Shown one piece after another: positions 1-7,279 of a stretch of 15,062 nt of DNA. The stretch's first letter is position 1. Each line of letters begins with the position of its first letter. The notes beneath the pieces are model-generated. The model was not told the origin of the DNA and ran no database searches. It saw only the letters and a program-made list of their open reading frames with translations. A program made the translations under genes and the position numbers. Location: the NCBI GenBank assembly GCA_035295705.1, contig DATGIN010000203.1:1-15062 (forward strand), written 5' to 3'. Source of the DNA: Poindextera sp035295705. Its GTDB lineage: Bacteria; Pseudomonadota; Alphaproteobacteria; Caulobacterales; Caulobacteraceae.

Positions 1-467
1 ACGAAGGCTGGCGCCGCGAGCAGTTGGAAGTCATGGCCCCCATCGCCCGCGACCTCGGCGTCGCCTTGATCGAGCAGCCGCTGCATCGCGAACATGACGC
101 GGCCCTGGCCGGGCGCGACTTCGGCATCCCGCTCTGCGCCGACGAGAGCTGCCATACGCGCGCCGACCTCGACGCCGTCGCCGACCGCTACCAGTTCATC
201 AACATCAAACTCGACAAGACCGGCGGCTTGACGGAGGCGCTGGCGCTGGCTGGAGCGGCGCAAGCGCGCGGGCTCGGCCTGATGGTCGGCTGCACGCATG
301 GTACGACGCTGGCGATCGCGCCGGCCTTTATCCTCGCCCAACGCTGCAGCTTCTGCGATCTCGATGCGCCGCTGTTCCTGGCTGCGCGCGAGAGCGACGA
401 GGTGGCTTACGATGGCTCGCGCGTCGATTGGTCCCCGACGCGGCGATGGGGCCTGCCGCAGAGATAA
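1..467 (+). CDS. Dipeptide epimerase, enolase superfamily (5' truncated by window edge)
   Basis: C-terminal part of an enolase-superfamily enzyme; the reading frame is open from the first base (first full codon at 3) to TAA at 465-467, so the start lies outside the window. The first residues complete a (N)EGW motif, matching the DANEGW segment that carries the first metal-binding Asp. The other active-site elements follow in order: IEQPL with the metal-ligand Glu at 72-74, CADES with the third ligand Asp at 141-143, and INIKLDK with the catalytic Lys at 207-209. A C-terminal CDLDAP (Asp codons 357-359 and 363-365) matches the DxD pair that binds the dipeptide amino group in L-Ala-D/L-Glu epimerases. 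The family epimerises dipeptides in the cytoplasm, for murein or peptide recycling. The exact dipeptide specificity cannot be read from this fragment. It lies upstream of a TonB receptor and peptidases, which fits a peptide-use role. Confidence 0.9.
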   Translation, partial: EGWRREQLEVMAPIARDLGVALIEQPLHREHDAALAGRDFGIPLCADESCHTRADLDAVADRYQFINIKLDKTGGLTEALALAGAAQARGLGLMVGCTHGTTLAIAPAFILAQRCSFCDLDAPLFLAARESDEVAYDGSRVDWSPTRRWGLPQR

Positions 468-490
468 CATCGTTGATATCGCTCGATGTT
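466..490 (+). other. Inverted repeat after the epimerase stop codon
   Basis: AACATCG (466-472) and CGATGTT (484-490) are perfect 7-bp arms around an 11-nt loop. It begins within the epimerase stop codon. No T run follows, so it is a weak candidate for a factor-assisted terminator, or possibly an operator. Confidence 0.3.
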
Positions 491-600
491 GCTTACGATG
501 TATCCGCCGAGCCACACGTCAGGATCGCAGTCGTAAATCCCGAGAACACAATCGCTTAGCGCTAGGAGTCTGCATCGGCGGCAGCGCAGGCCTAACGTAG

Positions 601-643
601 GTATATAAACAACGTTGACATAACACTGCCGGGGCGCCTTCAT
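601..643 (+). promoter_or_regulatory. AT-rich promoter-like patch upstream of the TonB receptor
   Basis: Within the 241-bp gap before the receptor, 601-628 is strikingly AT-rich for this window. It contains TATATAAA (602-609), a perfect 8-bp palindrome CAACGTTG (610-617) and a consensus -35 hexamer TTGACA (615-620). A 17-bp spacer leads to CTTCAT (638-643), only a 3/6 match to a -10 box, so the promoter assignment is weak. Receptor genes of this kind are often substrate-controlled, and the palindrome overlapping the -35 could be an operator. Rest of the gap (491-600 and 644-697) shows no gene. Confidence 0.3.
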
Positions 644-708
644 CGGTGAACGGCTGAGCTTCGCGCGCGCCGCGCCGGGGCGGGCCCTTCGCGGATCGGG
701 GGATTTCC

Positions 709-3147
709 ATGCGCAGGCTGCACCCAACGTCGTCGTCCCTGTGGCTGGCTTCGGTAAGCCTGGCCACGCTCTTTGCGGCCTCCGCCGCCTACGCCGCGCC
801 GCCCCCTGGCGCGCCTGCTGCGACGCCGCCGGCGAGCGCCCCGCCCAGCGGCGGGCAGAACGTCGTCGTCGTCACGGCCGAGCGCCGCGAGCAGCGGCTG
901 TTGGAGGTGCCGGCGACGGTGACGGCGATCGGCGCGAACGCGATCCAGGCGCAGGGCCTGACCACGATGAAGTCGATCGTCGAGCAGGTTCCGAACGCCG
1001 TGCTGCCGGACGACCCTGAGAACTTCGAAACCTACATCAACATCCGCGGCATCCATCAGGCGGACATCAACGCAGAGCCGAACTTCGGGCTCTATCGCAA
1101 CGGCATCTTCGTGGGCGGCGAGCGCGCCAACCTGGGCGCCCAGGTCGACATCGACCGGGTCGAGGTGCTGAGCGGGCCGCAGTCCGGCCTCTACGGCCGC
1201 GACGCGGTCGGCGGCGTCGTCGACGTGATCTACCAGATGCCCACCTTCGACCGGCTCAAGGGCTATGTGATCGGCAGCTACGGCAACTGGGAGCGCGGCG
1301 AGATCCAGGGGGCCGTGAACGTGCCGATCGCCCCCAACTTCGCCATCCGCGCCGCCGGCTGGTACTTCGACCAGGAGCAGGGCCAGCTCTACGACCCCAC
1401 TTTGCACAGCTACATCGACCGGTTCCGCGATGCGGGCGGCCGGCTGACCGCGCGCTGGGATCCCGACTCGAACTGGTCGATCGTCTGGACGGCGGAATAC
1501 CAGGACAGGCACGGCCCGTCGTTCGAAGGCTATGACCCGAGCGGCATCACCGACCAGTTCGGCGTCAATTGCTGCGGCTTCCCCTCGACCGGGCCCGAGA
1601 CGCTGAACACCGTGTTCGAGGATACCCCGAACGTCGAGCACTGGTCGCAGACGTTCCTGTCGCAGGACGTCACCTACGACACGCACAGCTGGGCGGGGCA
1701 GTTCGAGCTGCTGGCCGCCTACCGCGACTACCGGCTGAACCTGCAGGAGGACCAGGACCACACCGCGTTCGGGCCGAACACGTTCCCGATGGACATCATG
1801 CAGGTGCAGCTGCGCGACGAGAACCTGCACAACTACTACGTCGAGGGCCTCTGGCGGTCGCCCTCGAACCAGCCGTTCAGCTGGATCGCCGGTGCGGACT
1901 ACTTCGACGAGACGTTCGCCTTCGACCGCATCTTCACCGGCTCGGTGAACTTCAACCTTTTGAACACGCCCTTCGCCGGCCCGAACTTCACCTACGGCAA
2001 CCTGCTCTGCAGCTTCCTGATGGCCCCCTATGACGGAGGCTGCGAGGGTTTCGGAGGCTCTCCTGGGCTGCCGGGCGCGGGCGCAGGCTCGTTCCCATAC
2101 CTCTTCCCCAACATCGGGGTGCAGAGCGGCGGCAACGCCTTCGGCCTGCCCGGCAGCAGCATCGAAACCCGCGCGGGTTCGGTGTTCCTCAGCGCGGTCT
2201 ACCGGATCACGCCGGCGCTGAGCATCTCAGGCGACCTGCGCGTCGACTGGCTGCAGAAGCAACTGCACTACTCGCAAGGACCCGCGCCGGGGTTCGGCTC
2301 GGCGCTCGCGGCGATGTACCTCGATCCGCTGTTCGCGCAGATCTTCCCGCCCTTCACCGTCAACCAGACGAAGGACTGGGTGAACGTCGCGCCGGCGGTG
2401 CGCATCCAGTACAAGCTGAGCGACACCTCCAACGTCTACGCCTCGTACGCGTCGGGCTTCCGCGCCGGCGGCTTCAACCTGTCGACCTCCAGCCCGCAGT
2501 TCCTGCCTTACGGACCGGAGCGCGATTGGAGCGTCGAACTCGGGACCAAGAACATCTGGCTGAACGGCCGCGTGTCGCTGAACGCCGACGTTTTCTACAT
2601 GCGCCAGACGGACCTGGTGCTGACCGAAAGCGACCCGACCGAGCCGGCCTTCCTTGGCCTCTACTACCTCGCCAACGTCGGCACGGCGGAGACCTGGGGC
2701 GTAGAGGCCGAAGGAACCTGGGCGCCGGTCGACTGGCTGACGCTGGGCGCGACCGTCGGCTGGCTGGACGATCACTTCGTCTCGGGCAAGAGCCACGGCG
2801 TCTCGTTCGTCGGCCAGCAGATCCCGCTCACCCGCAACTGGACGGTCAACCTCACCGCGGCGTGGAACTATCCGGTCACGGAGGATCTGCACCTGGTCGG
2901 CGATGTTTCCGAGCGCCTCGAGCAGGGCGGCTTCCTGCCCGCTTCGGTCAGCATCCTGGAGACGACCAAGTACCAGAACCTCAACAATCTCAGCATCGAC
3001 GCCGGGTTCAGCTGGCGCAACACCCGCGTGGTGGGGTTCGTGAACAACGCGACCAACGACATCATCCCGCAGTTCCAATACACGGACGGCGAGGTGAACG
3101 TGAACGAGGGCCGCACCTACGGAATCCGGGTCGAGCAGAGGTTCTGA
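709..3147 (+). CDS. TonB-dependent outer-membrane receptor
   Basis: 812-residue outer-membrane active transporter that would take up a substrate with energy from TonB-ExbBD. The start is ATG 709, with GGGGGA five bases upstream. Residues 1-29 form a Sec signal peptide (basic n-region, hydrophobic core, AYA-A cleavage). A Pro/Ala-rich stretch (30-49) precedes a TonB-box-like VVVVTAERR (52-60). The plug domain follows, with INIRGI, DIDRVEVLSGPQSGLYGRD and the GGVVDVI segment. The rest is beta-barrel with alternating aromatic strands, ending in the terminal Phe (VEQRF) needed for barrel assembly. There is no N-terminal STN domain, so no direct anti-sigma signalling is expected. Cysteine pairs in NCCGF and in LLCSF...GGCEG lie in probable surface loops. 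The substrate is unknown; nearby peptidases and the epimerase suggest peptides, but siderophores or glycans cannot be excluded. Confidence 0.93.
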   Translation: MRRLHPTSSSLWLASVSLATLFAASAAYAAPPPGAPAATPPASAPPSGGQNVVVVTAERREQRLLEVPATVTAIGANAIQAQGLTTMKSIVEQVPNAVLPDDPENFETYINIRGIHQADINAEPNFGLYRNGIFVGGERANLGAQVDIDRVEVLSGPQSGLYGRDAVGGVVDVIYQMPTFDRLKGYVIGSYGNWERGEIQGAVNVPIAPNFAIRAAGWYFDQEQGQLYDPTLHSYIDRFRDAGGRLTARWDPDSNWSIVWTAEYQDRHGPSFEGYDPSGITDQFGVNCCGFPSTGPETLNTVFEDTPNVEHWSQTFLSQDVTYDTHSWAGQFELLAAYRDYRLNLQEDQDHTAFGPNTFPMDIMQVQLRDENLHNYYVEGLWRSPSNQPFSWIAGADYFDETFAFDRIFTGSVNFNLLNTPFAGPNFTYGNLLCSFLMAPYDGGCEGFGGSPGLPGAGAGSFPYLFPNIGVQSGGNAFGLPGSSIETRAGSVFLSAVYRITPALSISGDLRVDWLQKQLHYSQGPAPGFGSALAAMYLDPLFAQIFPPFTVNQTKDWVNVAPAVRIQYKLSDTSNVYASYASGFRAGGFNLSTSSPQFLPYGPERDWSVELGTKNIWLNGRVSLNADVFYMRQTDLVLTESDPTEPAFLGLYYLANVGTAETWGVEAEGTWAPVDWLTLGATVGWLDDHFVSGKSHGVSFVGQQIPLTRNWTVNLTAAWNYPVTEDLHLVGDVSERLEQGGFLPASVSILETTKYQNLNNLSIDAGFSWRNTRVVGFVNNATNDIIPQFQYTDGEVNVNEGRTYGIRVEQRF

Positions 3148-3151
3148 CGAT

Positions 3152-3192
3152 TTGCCGGCTGGCGCGCCATGGCGTAAATGAACGTCGTTTAC
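3152..3192 (+). promoter_or_regulatory. Possible promoter with 19-bp operator-like palindrome before pepN
   Basis: The 60-bp gap between the receptor and pepN contains GTAAATGAACGTCGTTTAC (3174-3192), a 19-bp dyad centred on C3183 with 7 of 9 base pairs plus one T-G wobble. A weak -35 (TTGCCG, 3152-3157) and weak -10 (TAAATG, 3175-3180) are spaced 17 bp apart, so the dyad would cover the -10. This layout fits repression by a dimeric regulator (LacI, TetR or GntR type), but no regulator gene is present and the promoter boxes are poor. Confidence 0.35.
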
Positions 3193-3207
3193 ATGGAGCG
3201 CGGCTAA

Positions 3208-5859
3208 GTGGAGCGACCGGGTGACGGCCTAGCGGAGAAGGCGGGCGCTCTGCATCGCCTGGCCGACTACGCGCCGCCCCCCTGGCTGGTCGACGCCGTC
3301 GAGCTGGACTTCGACCTCGATCCCCAGCGCACGCGGGTGCGCAGTCGCGTTGCATTTCGCCGGGCAAGCGAGACCCCGCCGGGCGCGCCGCTGCGCCTCG
3401 ACGGCAAGGACCTGGAGCTGGTCTCGATCGCCCTGGACGGCGAGACCCTCAGCGCCAACCGCTACGCCGTCGACGACGAGGGGCTGACGCTGTGGGAGCC
3501 GCCCGCAGCGTTCACGCTCGAGGTCGAGACCGCCACCCGGCCAGCCGGCAACACCAGCGGCAGCGGCCTCTTCGAGCTCTCGGGCCAGCTGGCCACCCAG
3601 TGCGAGGCGGAGGGCTTTCGCCGCATCACCTATTTCCCCGACAGGCCTGACGTCCTCGCGCGCTACACGGTGACGCTGCACGCCGACGCTGCGCGCTATC
3701 CGGTCCTGTTGTCGAACGGCGACAAGGTGGGGGCCGGAACCGAGGCCGGCGGCCGCCACTGGGCGCGCTGGAGCGACCCGCATCCGAAGCCGAGCTACAT
3801 CTTCGCCGTCGTCGCCGGCGACCTGGCGCGCCTCTCCGATCGCTTCGTCACCCGCGGCGGCCGCGAGGTCGAGCTCGGCGTCTGGGCCGACCCGGCGATG
3901 ATCGACAACTGCCGCTTCGCCATGGATTGCGCCAAGCGATCGCTCGCATGGGACGAGGCGACCTACGGTCTGGAATACGACCTCAGCGTTTTCAACATCG
4001 TCGCGCTGAACGGCTGGTCCGGCGCCATGGAGAACAAGGGGCTGAACCTGTTCGGCGCCGGCGGCATCGTCGCCGACCCCGAGATCTCGACCGACGACGA
4101 CTACGTCATCATCGAGCGCATCGTCGGCCACGAGCAGTTCCACAACTGGACCGGCAATCGCGTCACCTGCCGCGACTGGTTCCAGCTCGGCCTGAAGGAG
4201 GGCCTGACGCGGTTTAGGGACCAGCACTTCATCGAGGACAAGCTGGCGAGCGGGGTCTGGCGCATCGAGCAGGTCAAGGCGCTGCGCCGCAACCAGTTTC
4301 CCGAGGACGACGGACCCGCCGCGCACCCCGTGCAGCCGGCGGCCTACGCCGAGATCGACAACTTCTACACCAACACCGTCTACGACAAGGGCGCCGAGGT
4401 CGTGCGCATGCTGCGCGCGTTGCTGGGCCCCGAGGCCTTCCGCGCCGGCTTCGACCTCTACATCGCCCGCCACGACGGCCAGGCGGTGACACTCGAAGAC
4501 TTCGTCCGCGCCATGGAGGACGCCTCCGGCCGCGACCTCGGCCAGCTGCGCTTGTGGCACAGCCAGGCTGGCCGGCCACGGATCGAGGCCCGCGGCGACT
4601 ACGACGCCGGGCGCCGCCAGTACCGGCTGACGCTGGCGCAAGCGTGCGCGCCGACGCCCGGCCAGCCGGAGAAGGCGCCCTTCCACATCCCGGTCGCCGC
4701 CGGCCTGCTGTCGAGCGAGGGGGCGGCGCTGTCATTCAGGCGCGACGGCCAGACCCTTTCGTCGACCGTGCTCGAGCTGCGCGAGGCGAGGCAGACCTTC
4801 GTCCTCGATGACGTGTCGTCGCCGCCGATCCCTTCGCTGTTGCGCGGCTTCTCGGCCCCGGTCTCGCTGGACGCCGGGCTGAGCGACAACGACCTCGCCG
4901 TCCTGATGGCGCACGACAGCGACGCCTTCAGCCGCTGGGATGCAGCGCAGACGCTGGCGGTTCGCCTGACGCGCCGGTTGGCCGCCGACCGCGCGGCCGG
5001 CCGGGAGATGCAGGCGCCGGACGCCTTCATTGCGGCGGTCGCGACCGTGCTCGACGACGACGGCTCCGATCCGCTGCTGCGGGCGCACATTCTTGCGCTG
5101 CCCGACGAGCCGGTGTTGAGCGAGGGCCTCGAGCACATCGACCTCGATGGCCATGTGGCCGCCCGCGGCTTCCTGCGTGAGGCGATCGCCACCCGGCTGG
5201 CGGGCGCGCTTCGCAGCCGCTATGACGCCTGCGCCGAGACCGGGCCTTACGTCCCCGACGTAGCCGGCATCGGCCGCCGCCGCCTCAGGAATACGGCCCT
5301 CGATCTCCTGACCGCGCTCGGGACCGACGAGGTCGCCGACCTCTGCCTGGCCCAGGTCGAGAGCTCGACCAACATGACCGAGCGGTTCGAGGCTCTCTGC
5401 CTGATCGCCCACCTCGACTGTCCCCAGCGCGACCGTGCGATGCAGAGCTTCTACGACCGCTGGAAGGCCTACCCGACGGTCGTCGACAAGTGGTTCAACG
5501 CCCAGGCGCTGTCGCGGGCGCCGGGCGCGGTCGAGCGCATCGTCGCGCTGGAGCGGCACCCCGCCTACGAGGCGGACAACTTCGCGCGCGGCCTCGCCTA
5601 CTACGGCGGCTTCTTTCGGCAGAACCGCGTCGCCTTCCACGACCCTAGCGGCAAGGGCTACGACTTCCTCGCCGATCGGCTGCTCTGGCTCGACGCTCGC
5701 GGGCGCGCCGGCAGCCACTACCTGATGCCGCAGATCAACCAATGGCGCCGCTACGACCGCCATCGCCAGGCCCTGATGCGAGAGGCGCTCGAGCGGGTGG
5801 GCGCAACGCCCGGCATCTCGAAGGGCCTGGCCGAGAACGTCGAGCGGGCCCTCAACTAG
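3208..5859 (+). CDS. pepN: Aminopeptidase N (M1 zinc metallopeptidase)
   Basis: 883-residue cytoplasmic M1 aminopeptidase that removes N-terminal residues from peptides, close in length to E. coli PepN (870). It has the substrate-anchoring GAMEN motif at 272-276. The zinc site is HEQFH at 308-312 (H308, catalytic E309, H312), with the third ligand E331 in LKEG, giving HExxH-x18-E. Y392 in NTVYDKGAEV matches the transition-state tyrosine (E. coli Y381). The N-terminal domain carries CEAEGFRRITYFPDRPDVLARY, and the C-terminal part is the helical DUF3458-type region. The GTG start is favoured because an in-frame TAA lies immediately upstream (3205-3207) and GGAG (3195-3198) is well placed. No signal peptide is seen. 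It probably heads an operon with the amidase and serine hydrolase, and may supply general protein turnover as well as growth on peptides. Confidence 0.97.
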   Translation: MERPGDGLAEKAGALHRLADYAPPPWLVDAVELDFDLDPQRTRVRSRVAFRRASETPPGAPLRLDGKDLELVSIALDGETLSANRYAVDDEGLTLWEPPAAFTLEVETATRPAGNTSGSGLFELSGQLATQCEAEGFRRITYFPDRPDVLARYTVTLHADAARYPVLLSNGDKVGAGTEAGGRHWARWSDPHPKPSYIFAVVAGDLARLSDRFVTRGGREVELGVWADPAMIDNCRFAMDCAKRSLAWDEATYGLEYDLSVFNIVALNGWSGAMENKGLNLFGAGGIVADPEISTDDDYVIIERIVGHEQFHNWTGNRVTCRDWFQLGLKEGLTRFRDQHFIEDKLASGVWRIEQVKALRRNQFPEDDGPAAHPVQPAAYAEIDNFYTNTVYDKGAEVVRMLRALLGPEAFRAGFDLYIARHDGQAVTLEDFVRAMEDASGRDLGQLRLWHSQAGRPRIEARGDYDAGRRQYRLTLAQACAPTPGQPEKAPFHIPVAAGLLSSEGAALSFRRDGQTLSSTVLELREARQTFVLDDVSSPPIPSLLRGFSAPVSLDAGLSDNDLAVLMAHDSDAFSRWDAAQTLAVRLTRRLAADRAAGREMQAPDAFIAAVATVLDDDGSDPLLRAHILALPDEPVLSEGLEHIDLDGHVAARGFLREAIATRLAGALRSRYDACAETGPYVPDVAGIGRRRLRNTALDLLTALGTDEVADLCLAQVESSTNMTERFEALCLIAHLDCPQRDRAMQSFYDRWKAYPTVVDKWFNAQALSRAPGAVERIVALERHPAYEADNFARGLAYYGGFFRQNRVAFHDPSGKGYDFLADRLLWLDARGRAGSHYLMPQINQWRRYDRHRQALMREALERVGATPGISKGLAENVERALN

Positions 5860-5875
5860 GAGGTCGTGGAAGCGC

Positions 5876-7279
5876 ATGCGCACGGTTGTGGAGATCGCCG
5901 ATGGGGTGCGGCGCGGCGAGTTGAAGGCGGCCGACGTGGTGGCCGACGCCTACGACCGCATCGCCGCGAAGAACCCGGCGCTGAACGCGTTCGTCATGCT
6001 GGGTCGCGAGGCCGCCGAGCAGGCGGCCGCGGATGTCGACGCGCGGGTGGCGCGCGGCGAGCCGGTCGGCGCGCTCGCCGGCGTTCCGTTCGGGGTGAAG
6101 GATCTCGAGGACTGCATCGGCTTTCCGACCACCCAGGGCAGCGACTTCCACAAGAACGACCCGCCGAAGAGCAAGGACAACCCGCACGTCGCGCGGCTGC
6201 GGGCCGCCGACGCCATCGTCGTCGGCAAGACCGCCTGCTCGGAGTTCGGGATGGACTCCGCCACCTCGACCTTCGCCTGGGGGACCACGCGCAACCCTTG
6301 GAACCCGGAGCGGACCTCAGGCGGCAGCAGCGGCGGTTCGGCAAGCGCCGTGGCCGCGGGCATGGTGCCGCTGGCGACGGCGACCGATGGCGGCGGCTCG
6401 ACGCGGCAGCCGGCCTCCTACACCAGCCTCATCGGACTGAAGCCCAGTCACGGCCGCATCGCCAAGGCGAACGGCTTCGCCAACTGGTCCGTGCACGGCG
6501 CGCTGACGCGCAATGTGCGCGACACCGCCCGCTATCTCGATGTCGCCGCCGGCCCCAACGACCGCGACCGCCAGTCGCTGCCGGCGGTCGACTACCGCTA
6601 CGAGGACGTGATCGAGACCCTGGACGTGCGCGGTCTGAAGGCCCTGTTCAGCCCCGACCTCGGCTACGCCGTCGTCGAGCCGGAGGTGATCGAGCTGGCG
6701 CGCCGGGCGGCAGACCGCCTGATCGCAGCCGCCGCTTTGGAAGAAGTCGGTGGCGTCTTTCATCCGACCAACCTCTATCGCCACTGGGGGGCCATCAACC
6801 TCTCGACGCTCGAGGACGATCTCACCCGCGACGGCGTTCTGCCCGGGGGCTACGATCGGCTCTCCGCCCAAATGAAAGCGGTGCTGGCGCGGGTCCGGGC
6901 GCGGAAGAACGAGATCAACCTCAAAGAGTCCTGGGCGAAGGTCGAGCAGCTGAACAACGAAGTGGCGGCCTTCTACCTCGAGCATGATCTGCTGCTGACG
7001 CCCGCGACGGCGCTCGCGCCCTATCCCGCCGACAGCACATCGCCGCAAATCGTCGACGGACGCGATGCGAGCGAGAGCGGCGTCGAGCCGTTCGGCGCCA
7101 TCGCCAACGCTTGCTGGAACCCCGCGATCTCGCTGCCCGCCGGACTGACCAGGGAGGGGCTGCCGGTGGGCCTGCAGGTGATGGCCCGCCGCCATCGCGA
7201 CGACATCCTCCTGCGCCTCGCCCGCATCTACGAAGAGGCCCACCCCTGGTCCTACCCCTGGGACGAGGAAGGCCAATGA
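5876..7279 (+). CDS. Amidase-signature family amidohydrolase
   Basis: 467-residue serine amidase of the amidase-signature family, hydrolysing a C-N amide bond with a Ser-cisSer-Lys triad. The triad is visible: K75 in PFGVKDLE, S151 in TSGGSSGGS and nucleophile S175 in DGGGSTRQPAS. Spacing between the two serines (24 residues) equals that in FAAH. The ATG start at 5876 is supported by AGGAGG at 5858-5863, which overlaps the pepN stop and leaves a long 12-nt spacer. No signal peptide or membrane segment is seen, so it is probably cytoplasmic. No gatB or gatC accompanies it, and the sequence looks like a stand-alone amidase rather than the GatA subunit of Glu-tRNA amidotransferase. The substrate cannot be deduced; its place between PepN and a penicillin-recognising-type hydrolase suggests peptide amides or other amino-acid amides. 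It is translationally coupled to the next gene. Confidence 0.92.
   Translation: MRTVVEIADGVRRGELKAADVVADAYDRIAAKNPALNAFVMLGREAAEQAAADVDARVARGEPVGALAGVPFGVKDLEDCIGFPTTQGSDFHKNDPPKSKDNPHVARLRAADAIVVGKTACSEFGMDSATSTFAWGTTRNPWNPERTSGGSSGGSASAVAAGMVPLATATDGGGSTRQPASYTSLIGLKPSHGRIAKANGFANWSVHGALTRNVRDTARYLDVAAGPNDRDRQSLPAVDYRYEDVIETLDVRGLKALFSPDLGYAVVEPEVIELARRAADRLIAAAALEEVGGVFHPTNLYRHWGAINLSTLEDDLTRDGVLPGGYDRLSAQMKAVLARVRARKNEINLKESWAKVEQLNNEVAAFYLEHDLLLTPATALAPYPADSTSPQIVDGRDASESGVEPFGAIANACWNPAISLPAGLTREGLPVGLQVMARRHRDDILLRLARIYEEAHPWSYPWDEEGQ

Noticed and set aside
3229..4686. Long open frame antisense to pepN (485 codons), and similar ones at 640-1830, 2227-3078 and 4732-5883
   Set aside because: GC-rich codon bias creates long antisense frames. 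The translations are Val/Asp/Arg/Gly-rich with no recognisable motifs, while the opposite strand carries clear family motifs.
7111..7275. N-terminal extension of the serine hydrolase into the amidase gene
   Set aside because: The extension is low-complexity Pro/Arg/Gly sequence in a shifted frame of the amidase; ATG 7276 with ATGA overlap is the natural start.
5876..7279. GatA subunit of the tRNA amidotransferase
   Set aside because: The amidase-signature triad is shared, but no gatB or gatC is adjacent and the context is hydrolytic enzymes.
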